Origin: Pseudomonadota bacterium
GTDB taxonomy: Bacteria > Pseudomonadota > Gammaproteobacteria > Burkholderiales > Rhodocyclaceae
Direction: 5' to 3'
Assembly (NCBI GenBank): GCA_018241685.1
Contig: JAFEDJ010000025.1
Span: 1 to 64,000 of the forward strand
DNA: 64,000 nt
Numbering within the stretch: position 1 is the stretch's first letter; each line of letters opens with the position of its first letter. Shown piece after piece: positions 28,465 to 37,362 of this stretch. Below the pieces are notes generated by a model. The model did not search any database. It saw only the letters and a list, made by a program, of their open reading frames with translations, and was not told the DNA's origin. Both the position numbers and the translations under genes were made by a program.

Positions 28465-29823
28465 TCAGAAGCGGTAACGACCACCGAGCATCAGCGACTT
28501 CGGCGTGAAGTTGGCCGGCAGGTTGGTATCCCCGTCGAAGCCCTGACAGGTGCCGCCCGCGCACAGGGAGTTCTTGCCGCCGTTCTTGTTGCTGACCTGG
28601 GCGTAATACAGGTACAGGTCGGTCTGCTTGTCGAGGGCGTACTCGTAGCCCAGGCCATAGTGGTCCGAATCCCGATCGGTGCTCATGCGGTCGTCCAGGT
28701 GGCTATACACCGCCCGGAAGGTATGCACGTCGCGGAAGGGCACCGAGGCCCCCAGCCACCACACGCGACGGTCGAGCTTCTTGCCGACACCGTCCTGCTT
28801 GTCCTCGCCGATCAGGTACTGGGCATAGACCTTGGCCACCTTGAAGTCGTAGGTGGCGGCCAGGTTGCGCGCGGTGCGGCGGACGTCCTCCGTGGCCGGC
28901 GCGGTCACCGTGCCCTGGCGCAGGAAGTTCAGGTAGCCGGCGCCGACGAACAGATCGCCGTTCTTGTAGGTGAGCGTCGCGCTGCCGCCCTTGCCCTCAT
29001 CCTTCGGGCCGGTGCTGGTGGTGGAACCGGTCACGCCGACATTGCTGCGGCTGTTGTTCTCCATCCCCGCCGAATAGGCCACGTTGGCCTGGAAGCCGCC
29101 GAACACCGGCGAGGCGTAGAACACCCCGTTGTCGAAGCGGCTCGCCGCCGCGCTGGACCACAGGCGGAACGCGGTCGCCCCGCCGATGGTGAACGGATCG
29201 GAGGCGCTGGTGATCGAGTAGATCGGCGCGTAGTCGCGGCCGAAGCGGATGTCGCCGTAGCGCCCGCGCAGGCCGACGAAGGTGTTGCGCGAGAAGATCG
29301 CCACGCCGGTCGTGTTGGGCGCCGACGAGGACGCCGCGCCCTGGCCCGGGTTGCTGATGTTGCTGGAGTGGCCGGTGTTCTGCCCGTTGTCGAAGGAAAT
29401 CCCCGCCTCGAGCTGGAAATAGGCCTGCAGGTCGTCGCCGAAGTTGCGCTCGCCCTTGAAGCCCAGCCGGCTGGCCGAGCCCAGGCCGCTCTGCACGCGG
29501 ACCTTGTGGCCCTGGCCGTAATCCCCGTATTCCACGCCGGCATCGGCGATGCCGTAGATCGTCAGCCCGGACGGCATCGACAACCCCTTCGAGGCCGGCG
29601 CCTGCGCGGCAGCACTCTTCTCGACCTTGGCCACCATCTTGGCAGTCTCGGCCTGCGCTGCACTGGCTGCGGCCAACTTCTTTTCCAGCTCCTCCAGGCG
29701 GCTGCGCTGGGCGGCCAGCTCAGCGCGCAGCTCGTCGGTGACATCGGCCATCGCGGGGGTGGCGGCTGCGGCAAGCGCCATCAGGCTGGCCGTCACGGCC
29801 AGATACGCGGGAGTGTGTCTCAT
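28465..29823 (-). CDS. Trimeric outer-membrane porin (Burkholderia-type)
   Basis: The 452-aa protein has a signal peptide (MRHTPAYLAVTASLMALAAA, cut at AMA|D), then a predicted coiled coil (about 28-70, ELRAELAAQRSRLEELEKKL), then a porin barrel starting SGLTIYGIADAGVEYGD with EAGISFDNGQ and RNTFVGLRGRYGDIRFGRD, ending MLGGRYRF (terminal Phe). The coiled coil before the barrel is an unusual addition that may reach toward peptidoglycan. A tandem CTTTC-type motif 81-100 bp upstream is shared with the nearby ABC transporter, so co-regulated uptake is likely. Confidence 0.88.
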   Translation of the reverse strand: MRHTPAYLAVTASLMALAAAATPAMADVTDELRAELAAQRSRLEELEKKLAAASAAQAETAKMVAKVEKSAAAQAPASKGLSMPSGLTIYGIADAGVEYGDYGQGHKVRVQSGLGSASRLGFKGERNFGDDLQAYFQLEAGISFDNGQNTGHSSNISNPGQGAASSSAPNTTGVAIFSRNTFVGLRGRYGDIRFGRDYAPIYSITSASDPFTIGGATAFRLWSSAAASRFDNGVFYASPVFGGFQANVAYSAGMENNSRSNVGVTGSTTSTGPKDEGKGGSATLTYKNGDLFVGAGYLNFLRQGTVTAPATEDVRRTARNLAATYDFKVAKVYAQYLIGEDKQDGVGKKLDRRVWWLGASVPFRDVHTFRAVYSHLDDRMSTDRDSDHYGLGYEYALDKQTDLYLYYAQVSNKNGGKNSLCAGGTCQGFDGDTNLPANFTPKSLMLGGRYRF

Positions 29824-29903
29824 CTCTACCTTCCTTGTTTTATGTGTGGGTCGCCCACCCCGGCCAGTAGCCGTTACGGGCAGGACGGATTTCAGCCAAA
29901 TCA

Positions 29904-29923
29904 GCTTTCGATCCGCTTTCGAT
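29904..29923. promoter_or_regulatory. Tandem direct repeat upstream of the porin (candidate TctD site)
   Basis: GCTTTCGATCCGCTTTCGAT holds two GCTTTCGAT units 11 bp apart, the usual arrangement for OmpR/PhoB-family regulators. Sixteen of 20 bases also occur at 35181-35200 before the ABC operon. Confidence 0.5.
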
Positions 29924-29937
29924 GAAGGTCAGAGGTG

Positions 29938-30999
29938 CTATCGGGGCAGCGCGGCGAAGCGCAGGAAGAAACCGCACACCTTCGGCGCGCAGACGGTGAT
30001 CAGCACCACCCGCAGCACATGGGTCGCGGTAATGAGCGGGACACCCAGGTGCAGCACCTTCGCGGTGACGCACATCTCGGCCATGCCACCAGGCGAGGCG
30101 GCCAGCAGCAACGACGGCAGGGACACCGCCCCGCGGGCCGCCAGCGCGAGCACGAAGAGGCCCGACAGCAGCAGCGCCAGCAGCGTGCTCGCCGCCGACA
30201 CCGCCAGGAAACGCGGCGCCGCGCGGAAGAACTCCGGGGAGAAGCGCCCGCCCAGGGCCACGCCGAGCAGCAGTTGGCCGCCGCCCACCAGCCAGCCCGG
30301 CAACGCCGACAGCGGCAGCTGCGCGGCGGTCAGCGCGGCGATGCAGGCCAGCGGCCCGAGCACCCAGGCGTTGGCGATGCGCAGGGCGCGGAACACCCCG
30401 ACGCCCAGCAGCGAAGCCGCCACCAGCAGAGGGAAGCGCCCCCATTCCACCGCCAGCAGGGCCGGCACGTAGCTGTCACCGCCGCGCCCGCCCCAGTGGT
30501 ACAGCACGAAGGGCACCACCGACACCACCATCATCACGCGCAGCGCGTGGGCAGCCGCCACCCGGTCGGGTGCGCCACCCTGGCGCTCGGCCAGCACCAC
30601 CATCTCGGACGCACCGCCCGGCAGCCCGGCGAAGAAGGCCGTCGCCGCGCTGACACCGGCCCAGCGGTGGATCAGCCACGCGCTGACCATCCCGATGCCC
30701 ACCGCGCTGCCGGCCATCAGGCCGATCAGCAGCAGGTTTTCGGCGAGATGGGCAAGGACCAGCGGCGTGAAGTACAAGCCCAGCGCCGTGCCGATGGCCC
30801 ACTGGCCGGCCTGGCGCCCGCCGGGCGGCCCCTCGATCATCCAGCCGGCGACGCGCGCCAGCGCCACGCTGAACAGCGGGCCGATCATCCACGGCAGTGG
30901 CACATGCAGCGCCTGGGCCAGCGCACCGGCGCAGGCAGCCAGCCCGAGGGCCGGCAGGACCCGGCCCCAGCGCAAAGGGAAACGAAAGTCGGGAGACAT
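29938..30999 (-). CDS. AbrB-family membrane transporter (duplicated domain)
   Basis: A 353-aa polytopic protein with about ten hydrophobic segments in two similar halves, each with a glycine-rich loop before Glu-Met (AGLPGGASEMVVLAERQG and AASPGGMAEMCVTAKVL). This is the AbrB duplication family, once misnamed ammonia monooxygenase and including AbrB of E. coli and organic-acid transporters. ATG 30999 is chosen; the upstream in-frame start has no export logic. It is on the ABC operon strand, 167 bp after the ATPase gene. Confidence 0.82.
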   Translation of the reverse strand: MSPDFRFPLRWGRVLPALGLAACAGALAQALHVPLPWMIGPLFSVALARVAGWMIEGPPGGRQAGQWAIGTALGLYFTPLVLAHLAENLLLIGLMAGSAVGIGMVSAWLIHRWAGVSAATAFFAGLPGGASEMVVLAERQGGAPDRVAAAHALRVMMVVSVVPFVLYHWGGRGGDSYVPALLAVEWGRFPLLVAASLLGVGVFRALRIANAWVLGPLACIAALTAAQLPLSALPGWLVGGGQLLLGVALGGRFSPEFFRAAPRFLAVSAASTLLALLLSGLFVLALAARGAVSLPSLLLAASPGGMAEMCVTAKVLHLGVPLITATHVLRVVLITVCAPKVCGFFLRFAALPR

Positions 31000-31109
31000 G
31001 CTGGGCAATCCGCGCAAGGGAGCGGGACGGCGGCGACGCGCCCTGCCCGCTCCATGAAAAAAAGAAACCCCGCCACCTCCCGCTGGGGAAGCATGACGGG
31101 GTGGAAAGC

Positions 31110-31136
31110 CCGGCGCCACGGGACCACTGGCGCCGG
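31110..31136. repeat. 9-bp perfect hairpin between the ABC ATPase and AbrB-type genes
   Basis: CCGGCGCCA (31110-31118) and TGGCGCCGG (31128-31136) lie about 30 bp beyond the ATPase stop. There is no T-run; it may attenuate read-through from the ABC operon into the transporter gene. Confidence 0.45.
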
Positions 31137-31166
31137 TAACAGGGACGGTTCAGCGCATCGGCGGCG

Positions 31167-32234
31167 TCAGAAGACCCACACGGCGTCCGGCGGAAACTCC
31201 AGCCAGCGGCGCCCGCTGGCTTCCTGCCGGCTGCCCCAGGCGCGCAGCAGCGCGCTGCCGGCGTGGAAGACGTACTCGAAACGGTCGCCGAGGAACATGG
31301 AGGTGGCCAGGTCGATGCCGACCCGGTGCTCGGCCGGCCCTTCGGCCAGGCGCACCTGCTCGACGCGCACCACCACCGACACCTCCTGGCCGACCGCCGC
31401 GTCGTTGCGGCGCTGGCCCCACAGGCGCAGCCCTTCGCCGACCTCGACGCAGGCCTCGCCGCCGCGGATCTCGGCGACACGCCCCTTGAGGATGTTGTTG
31501 CTGCCCATGAAGTCGGCGACGAACAAGGTCTTCGGCTGGCTGTACATCTCCTGCGGCGTGCCCTGCTGTTCGATGACCCCGCCGTTGAGGAGCAGGATGC
31601 GGTCGGACATGGCCATCGCTTCGGACTGGTCGTGGGTCACCACCAGCGCCGACAGCTGCATCTCGACGATCAGGTTGCGCAGCCAGGCGCGGGCTTCCTC
31701 GCGCATCTTGGCGTCCAGGTTGGACAAGGGCTCGTCGAGCAGGATGACCGGCGGGTTGTAGACCAGCGCCCGGGCGATCGACACCCGCTGCTGCTGGCCG
31801 CCCGACAGCTGGTGCGGGTAGCGCTCGGCCAGGTGGGCCAGGCCCAGGTTCTTCAGCGCCGCCTGGACCCGCTCGGCGATCTCTGCGCTGCCAACCTTGC
31901 GCAGCTTGAGCGGGTAAGCCACGTTGTCGAAGACGGTCTTGTGCGGCCACAGGGCGTAGGACTGGAAGACCAGCCCAAGGTCGCGCTTCTCGGCCGGCAC
32001 GTCGATGCCGGCGGCGCCGTCGTAGATGGTCCGCCCGGCGATCTTGACGCGGCCTTCATGCGGCTGTTCGAGGCCGGCGACGGCCCGCAGCAGGGTCGTC
32101 TTGCCGCTGCCCGAGGGCCCCAGCAGGGACACCACCTCGCCGCGCCGCAGCTGCATCGAGACGCCCTTCAGGATCGGGTTGCTGCCGTAGGCCAGGGCGA
32201 GGTCGTCGACGGTCAGGATGGTCTTGTCAGTCAT
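31167..32234 (-). CDS. ABC transporter ATPase (FbpC/PotA type)
   Basis: The 355-aa importer ATPase has Walker [10 protein letters not shown] (about 40-48), Q-loop [12 protein letters not shown], signature LSGGQQQR, Walker [13 protein letters not shown], switch His VVTHD and a C-terminal TOBE domain (about 240-355). It overlaps the permease gene by 8 bp. Together with the fused permease it belongs to the ferric/thiamine/phosphonate/spermidine class; the substrate is not evident from the ATPase. Confidence 0.92.
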   Translation of the reverse strand: MTDKTILTVDDLALAYGSNPILKGVSMQLRRGEVVSLLGPSGSGKTTLLRAVAGLEQPHEGRVKIAGRTIYDGAAGIDVPAEKRDLGLVFQSYALWPHKTVFDNVAYPLKLRKVGSAEIAERVQAALKNLGLAHLAERYPHQLSGGQQQRVSIARALVYNPPVILLDEPLSNLDAKMREEARAWLRNLIVEMQLSALVVTHDQSEAMAMSDRILLLNGGVIEQQGTPQEMYSQPKTLFVADFMGSNNILKGRVAEIRGGEACVEVGEGLRLWGQRRNDAAVGQEVSVVVRVEQVRLAEGPAEHRVGIDLATSMFLGDRFEYVFHAGSALLRAWGSRQEASGRRWLEFPPDAVWVF

Positions 32235-33897
32235 GAAGTTTCACTCCGAAACGCAGCGCCAGCGCCAGGCCGCAGCCCACCAGCAGCATGTTGATCAGGG
32301 ACAGGGCGGCGACCACGTCGACCGCGCCGGAGGCCCACAGGGACACGATTTGCGCACCGATCACCTCGGTGCCGGGCGACAGCAGATAGACGCCGGTGGA
32401 ATACTCCCGCTCGAAGATCATGAAGATCAGCAGCCAGGAGCCAAGCAGTCCGTTGCGGATCAGCGGCACCGTGATGTCGCGGGATACCCGCGCCCGGGAC
32501 GCGCCGACCAGCCGGCCGGCCTCTTCCAGCTCGGGGCCGACCTGCATCAGCGCGCTCTGGATCAAGCGCATGCCGTAGGCCAGCCATACCACCGCGTAGG
32601 CGAACCACACGCTGAACAGCGTCGAGCGCAGCGGCGCCAGGAAGGGCACGAAGAGGAACACCCAGAACACCGCCAGGCCGGCCATCAGGCCCGGAATAGC
32701 CCGCGGCGTGAGCACCACGTAATCGACGAAGCGCGACAGCCCATCCGGCTTGCGGTGCGTGGCCAGGCCGATCAGCAGGTAGCCGCCCACCGCCACCGCG
32801 CCACCGAGGGTGCCGATGAGCACCGAGTTGAGGATCGAGCGGATCATCGTGTCCTCCTCGAACACCGCCCGGAAGTGGTCCAGGGTCAGCACTTCGAGCA
32901 GGTTGATGCCGGCACCCCAGCTGCTCACCACCGAGCGCAGCGCCACACCGGCCACCGGCACGACGATGGTCAGCACCAGCCATGCACCGATCAGCGCCAG
33001 CGCCACCCACTTCCAGCCGCCCAGGGCCAGGCGCCGCTGGCGTGCCGACTTGCCCTTCACGGCGACGAAGCGCTGGGCCGACTTGAGCAGCACCCGCTGC
33101 AGCAGCACCAGCGGGAAGGTCACCGCGATGATGCAGGTCGCCACCGCCGCCATCAGGTGGTAGGACGGCGTGCCGAGCTTGTTGGTGAGCTTGTAGAGAT
33201 AGGTGGTCAGCACCAGATGGCCTTCCGGATCGCCGAGGATCAGCGGCAGGCCGAAGATCTCGAAGCCCAGGAAGAACACCAGCACGCCCACGTAGAGCAG
33301 CGCCGGCGAGACCATCGGAATGGATACGTCGCGGGCCACGCGGAACGGGCTGGCGCCGCTCAGGCGCGCCGCCTCCTCCACGTCCGACCCCAGATTGCGC
33401 AGCGCCGACGAGGAGTACAGATACACGTGGGGCACGTGGGTCAGGCCGGCGATCAGCACGATGGAGGTCATCGAGTAGATGTTCCACGGCACGCTGCCGA
33501 AGAGCTGCTCGAACCACACCGAGAAGAAGCCCACCGGCCCCAGCGACACCACGTAGCCGAAGCCGAGCACCACCGGCGAGACGAAGATCGGGATGAGGAT
33601 CGGTGTCTCCAGCCAGCGCCGGCCGGGCAGGTCGGTGCGCACCATGATGAAGGCCAGGATGGCCCCGAGCGGGATGGCGATGACGCTCATGCCGACGGCG
33701 ATGATCAGGGTGTTCTTGGTCGCCGACCAGAAGTCCGGATCGTCGAAGATGAAGGCGAAGGCCTCCAGGCTGAGGCGGGCCGCCGGCATGAAGAACGGCC
33801 CCGACAGCACGCTCTGGTAGAACACCAGGCCGAGGGGGAAGAAGACGGACAGGGCGAGCGCAGCCACCACTGCCCGCCTGGGCAATGTCTGAAACAT
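32227..33897 (-). CDS. ABC transporter permease, fused two-domain (FbpB type)
   Basis: A 556-aa permease with about 12 membrane spans and two binding-protein-dependent transport domains. Each has an EAA-like loop: EEAARLSGASPFRVARDVSIPM in the first half and a similar EEAGRLVGASRARVSRDITVPL in the second. ATG 33897 is preferred; a GTG three codons earlier is possible. It overlaps the ATPase start and follows the binding-protein gene by 81 bp. Confidence 0.92.
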   Translation of the reverse strand: MFQTLPRRAVVAALALSVFFPLGLVFYQSVLSGPFFMPAARLSLEAFAFIFDDPDFWSATKNTLIIAVGMSVIAIPLGAILAFIMVRTDLPGRRWLETPILIPIFVSPVVLGFGYVVSLGPVGFFSVWFEQLFGSVPWNIYSMTSIVLIAGLTHVPHVYLYSSSALRNLGSDVEEAARLSGASPFRVARDVSIPMVSPALLYVGVLVFFLGFEIFGLPLILGDPEGHLVLTTYLYKLTNKLGTPSYHLMAAVATCIIAVTFPLVLLQRVLLKSAQRFVAVKGKSARQRRLALGGWKWVALALIGAWLVLTIVVPVAGVALRSVVSSWGAGINLLEVLTLDHFRAVFEEDTMIRSILNSVLIGTLGGAVAVGGYLLIGLATHRKPDGLSRFVDYVVLTPRAIPGLMAGLAVFWVFLFVPFLAPLRSTLFSVWFAYAVVWLAYGMRLIQSALMQVGPELEEAGRLVGASRARVSRDITVPLIRNGLLGSWLLIFMIFEREYSTGVYLLSPGTEVIGAQIVSLWASGAVDVVAALSLINMLLVGCGLALALRFGVKLHD

Positions 33898-33978
33898 GGG
33901 AGTCACCGATGGGTTGGCGTGGATCGGGACGCCGGCCGCGGCATCAGGCCGGGCCGGCGGCGGAACCGGGAGGCCCGC

Positions 33979-35085
33979 TTACTTCGCCTTGACGGCGCCG
34001 TTCCACTGCTTGATGAAGTCGAGGCGCTTGGCCTGATCGAGGTAGGTCAGCAGGCCGGTACCGATGGGCACCGGGCGCAGCGCGTCGCCGAGCTGCTTCT
34101 TGAGGCCGCTGGCGGTGGTCTCGCCTTCGACGTCGCCGCGGATCGCGTAGAGATCGGCCTTGTTGGCGATGATCTCCTGGCCCTTCTTCGACAACACGAA
34201 GTCCACCCACAGCTTGGCCGCGTTGGGATGGCGCGCGCCCTTGGCGATGAACATCACCCGCGACAGCACCAGCGTGTAGTCCTTGGGCAGCACGATACCC
34301 AGCGACGGGTCCTTGCGGGCACGGGTCAGCGCGTAGGCCGCGTTGAGGTTGTAGCCGATCAGGTTCTCGCCGGAGGCGATGCGCTCCATCATCGTGCCGG
34401 TGGCGCCCTGCACGCGTACCGCCACGCCGCCGAAGGCCTTCAGCAGATCGTTGAAGCCGGCGCCGTTCACCTGCTTGTCCTGGGTCACCAGCATGAAGCC
34501 GACGCCGGACTTCTCCGGGTCGTAGGTGGTGACCTTGCCCTTGTACTTGTCGGCCTGGGCGCTCAGCAGGCGCACGAAGTCGGCGTGGCTCTGGGGCACG
34601 TCGGCAGCCGGCACCAGGCGCTTGTTGTAGACGAAGCCGACCGGCTCGTAGGTGGTGCCGAAGGCCTCGTTCTTCCAGTTGGCCCAGTCGGGCAGCTTGG
34701 CCGTCTCGGCGGACTTGTGGGGCTGGGCGTAGCCGTCATTGACCAGCTTGACCTGCAGGTCCATCGCCGACGACCAGGTCACGTCCGCCGAGGCGCCGGC
34801 GGCGCTCTCCGAGATGAAGCGGTTGTACAGCTCGGTGGTGCTCATGTTGCTGTACTCCACCTGGACGGCGGGGTACTGGGCGCGGAACTCGCGGATCAGG
34901 TGGTTGGCCTGCTCGTTGTCGGTCACCCCGTAGATCACCAGCTTGCCTTCCTTGGCGGCGGCAGCGGCCAGTTCGGACGGGGTCTGGGCCAGCGCCGGCG
35001 CTGCGCCGAAGGCGGCCGCCACACAGGTGGCGACCAGCAGCTTGCCGAAACGGCGGCGGGAAGCGGGCAGGAACGTGTTCATCAT
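33979..35085 (-). CDS. ABC transporter periplasmic solute-binding protein
   Basis: A 368-aa binding protein of the FbpA-like family (class of iron, putrescine and phosphonate binders). The leader ASRRRFGKLLVATCVAAAFG ends ALA|Q and contains SRRRFGK, close to the Tat motif, so Tat export is possible. The mature part starts ELAAAAAKEGKLVIYGVTDNEQ. The paired tyrosines of ferric-binding FbpA are not seen near the usual place (GYNLNAAYALTR), so iron is not assured; the TctDE neighbours favour an organic anion. ATG follows GAGGAGA. Confidence 0.87.
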   Translation of the reverse strand: MMNTFLPASRRRFGKLLVATCVAAAFGAAPALAQTPSELAAAAAKEGKLVIYGVTDNEQANHLIREFRAQYPAVQVEYSNMSTTELYNRFISESAAGASADVTWSSAMDLQVKLVNDGYAQPHKSAETAKLPDWANWKNEAFGTTYEPVGFVYNKRLVPAADVPQSHADFVRLLSAQADKYKGKVTTYDPEKSGVGFMLVTQDKQVNGAGFNDLLKAFGGVAVRVQGATGTMMERIASGENLIGYNLNAAYALTRARKDPSLGIVLPKDYTLVLSRVMFIAKGARHPNAAKLWVDFVLSKKGQEIIANKADLYAIRGDVEGETTASGLKKQLGDALRPVPIGTGLLTYLDQAKRLDFIKQWNGAVKAK

Positions 35086-35180
35086 CTTGTCTCCTCTATC
35101 TTTTCTGTGATCCGTCGGCCGGTTCCGCCGGGGCTTTGCGCCCTCTGGCGGACCGTCTGGGATGGATCATTCGCCGATCG

Positions 35181-35200
35181 CCTTTCGATTCGCTTTCAGT
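35181..35200. promoter_or_regulatory. Tandem repeat between ABC operon and tctD-like gene
   Basis: CCTTTCGATTCGCTTTCAGT has two CTTTC units 11 bp apart and matches the porin upstream motif at 16 of 20 positions, on the same strand relative to the minus-strand transport genes. It lies 96 bp upstream of the binding-protein gene and 55 bp upstream of the regulator. A third CTTTT follows. Confidence 0.5.
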
Positions 35201-35254
35201 CTTTTCCGGCGCTAACCTTGGCCCATCTCCCCTTTTTACAAGAAAGCCGCCCCC

Positions 35255-35932
35255 ATGCGCATCCTCCTCGTGGAAGACCACCCGGAACTCGGCGAGTGGC
35301 TGGCGAAATCCCTGCGCCAGGCCGGCTATGCGGTCGACGTGGCTGACCGGGGCGACCACGCCGAGCACTTCCTGCTGTCCCAGGAGTACGACGGCGTGAT
35401 CCTCGACCTGACCCTCCCCGGCAAGGACGGGCTCGACGTGCTGCGCGGGCTGCGCGCCCGCGGCTCGCGCATGCCGGTGCTGATCCTCACCGCCCGCGGC
35501 GCGGTGGACGACAAGGTCAAGGGCCTCAACCTGGGCGCCGACGACTACATGGCCAAGCCCTTCGAACTCAACGAACTGGAGGCGCGCCTGAAGGCCCTGC
35601 TGCGCCGCTCGGCCGGTTTCAATCCGGTGGTGCGCATCGGCCGGCTCGATTTCGACACCGTCAGCCGCCTGGCCAGCGTCGAGGGCCGCCCGCTGGCCCT
35701 CACGCCGCGCGAGCTGGCGGTGCTCGAAGCCCTGCTGCTGCGGGCCGGCCGCCCGCTGGCGCGGGAGGCCCTGTTCGAGAAGGTCTTCAGCCTCGACCAG
35801 GAAGCCCGCGCCGAAGCCATCGAGATCTACGTCCATCGCCTGCGCAAGAAGCTCAACGGCTCCGGCGCCTGCGTCACCACCGTGCGTGGACTCGGCTACA
35901 TGCTCGGCCCGGAAAAGACCGACACCCCATGA
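35255..35932 (+). CDS. tctD: TctD-like response regulator
   Basis: A 225-aa OmpR-family regulator. The receiver has the acidic pair ED (7-8), phosphoacceptor Asp51 (GVILDLTLPGKDGL), Thr in LTARGA and Lys in MAKPF. The winged-helix C-terminus includes LALTPRELAVLEALLLRAGR and VRGLGYMLG. It resembles TctD, which controls tricarboxylate uptake. The start overlaps nothing; the stop overlaps the sensor start by 4 bp (ATGA). It is divergent from the ABC importer. Confidence 0.88.
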   Translation: MRILLVEDHPELGEWLAKSLRQAGYAVDVADRGDHAEHFLLSQEYDGVILDLTLPGKDGLDVLRGLRARGSRMPVLILTARGAVDDKVKGLNLGADDYMAKPFELNELEARLKALLRRSAGFNPVVRIGRLDFDTVSRLASVEGRPLALTPRELAVLEALLLRAGRPLAREALFEKVFSLDQEARAEAIEIYVHRLRKKLNGSGACVTTVRGLGYMLGPEKTDTP

Positions 35933-37362
35933 GGACGCTCAGCCTCAAGCGCCGCCAGACCTTCTGGCTGGTCGGCGTGCTGTCCCTGCTGCTGATCGTG
36001 GACGCCTGGTTCAGCTACGGCGACGCCCAGCAGGCCGCCAACCAGGCCTACGACCGCTCCCTGTCGGCCTCCGTGCGCGGCATCGCCGAGCGCGTCTATG
36101 CTACCGAGAGCGAGGTGGTGGTGGATGTGCCCTACTCAGCGCTGGAGCTCTTCGAATCGGGCAGCGCCGACCGCATCTACTACAGCGTGCAGATTCTCGG
36201 CGGCGACATCATCACCGGCTACGATGGCCTGCCGCCGCCCCCCGCCGGCGACCACAACAAGGCCATCTTTTACGACGGCAGCTACCGGGGCGAATCGGTG
36301 CGCATCGGGGCCCTCGTCAAGCCGCTGTACCGGCCCGAGTTTCCCAAGCCGGTGATGATCGTCGTCGCGGAAACCACCAATGCCCGCCAGGAAGTGGTGG
36401 CCCACCTGTTCTACCGGGAATTCGCCCGCAAGGCGCTGGTCATCGCGGTGGCGCTGACCGTCGTGCTGCTGGCCACGATCTTCGCGGTGAAGCCCATCGA
36501 CCGGCTCGGCCAGACCATCCGAGCCCGCCACGAGGACGACCTGACGCCCCTCGACGGCCGTGACGTGCCGGCGGAGGTCCTGCCGCTGGTCGGCGCCATC
36601 AACCACCACCTGGACCGCATCGGGCGGATGCTGGAAGCGCGCCGCCGCTTCATCACCGACGCCGCCCACCAGCTGCGCACGCCGCTGGCGGTGCTCAACA
36701 CCCAAGCCGAATACGCCCTGCGACAGGACGACGCCGGCGAGATGCGCCATGCGGTGGAAGCCCTGCACCACAGCCTCGGCCAGGCCACCCGGCTGGCCAA
36801 CCAGTTGCTGTCCCTGTCCCGCGCGGAGCCGATCAACGGCCTGATGCTGAAGCAGGAGGACGTGGATCTCGCCGCGGTGGCGCGGGACGTGGTGATCGAT
36901 CTCCTGGTGCTCGCCGCGAAGCACGACATCGACCTGGGCATCGAAGGCGGCAACAGCCCGGTGATCGTCCGCGGCCAGCCGCTGCTGCTCCGCGAGATGA
37001 TCTCCAACCTGGTGGACAACGCCTTGCGCTACACGCCGGCTGGCGGCGTCGTGACCGTGCAGGTAGATGTGCAGGCGGACGGAGGCGACGCGCCGCCGAG
37101 GGCCCGCCTGCGCGTGGTGGACGACGGCCCGGGCATTCCGCCCGACAGTCGGAGCGCAGTGTTCCTGCGCTTCTACCGCCTGCCCGGCAGCGACCACACG
37201 GGCAGCGGGCTGGGGCTGTCGATCGTGAAGGAGATCGTGCTCGGCCACCACGGCGACATCGAGCTGGACGACGCCCGACCGGGTACCGCCGAACGGCCAG
37301 GGCTGGCCGTCACCGTGCGCCTTCCCCTCGCCGCCGCAGCGGACTCAGCGCACGATGAATGA
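35929..37362 (+). CDS. tctE: TctE-like sensor histidine kinase
   Basis: The 477-aa kinase has two membrane spans (about 12-29 and 165-185), a periplasmic sensor domain between them (2CSK-N type, as in TctE), a dimerisation domain with the H-box AAHQLRTPL (His about 247), and an ATPase domain with N box EMISNLVDNALRYT, VVDDGPGIP and GSGLGLSIV. It presumably signals an extracellular organic acid to the adjacent TctD-like regulator. The 3' end overlaps the convergent gene at 37345 by 18 bp. Confidence 0.88.
   Translation: MRTLSLKRRQTFWLVGVLSLLLIVDAWFSYGDAQQAANQAYDRSLSASVRGIAERVYATESEVVVDVPYSALELFESGSADRIYYSVQILGGDIITGYDGLPPPPAGDHNKAIFYDGSYRGESVRIGALVKPLYRPEFPKPVMIVVAETTNARQEVVAHLFYREFARKALVIAVALTVVLLATIFAVKPIDRLGQTIRARHEDDLTPLDGRDVPAEVLPLVGAINHHLDRIGRMLEARRRFITDAAHQLRTPLAVLNTQAEYALRQDDAGEMRHAVEALHHSLGQATRLANQLLSLSRAEPINGLMLKQEDVDLAAVARDVVIDLLVLAAKHDIDLGIEGGNSPVIVRGQPLLLREMISNLVDNALRYTPAGGVVTVQVDVQADGGDAPPRARLRVVDDGPGIPPDSRSAVFLRFYRLPGSDHTGSGLGLSIVKEIVLGHHGDIELDDARPGTAERPGLAVTVRLPLAAAADSAHDE

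Noticed and set aside
31167..35085. Calling the ABC importer a ferric-iron (FbpABC) system
   Set aside because: The binding protein lacks an evident Tyr-Tyr iron site and the linked regulator is of the tricarboxylate type; substrate left open.
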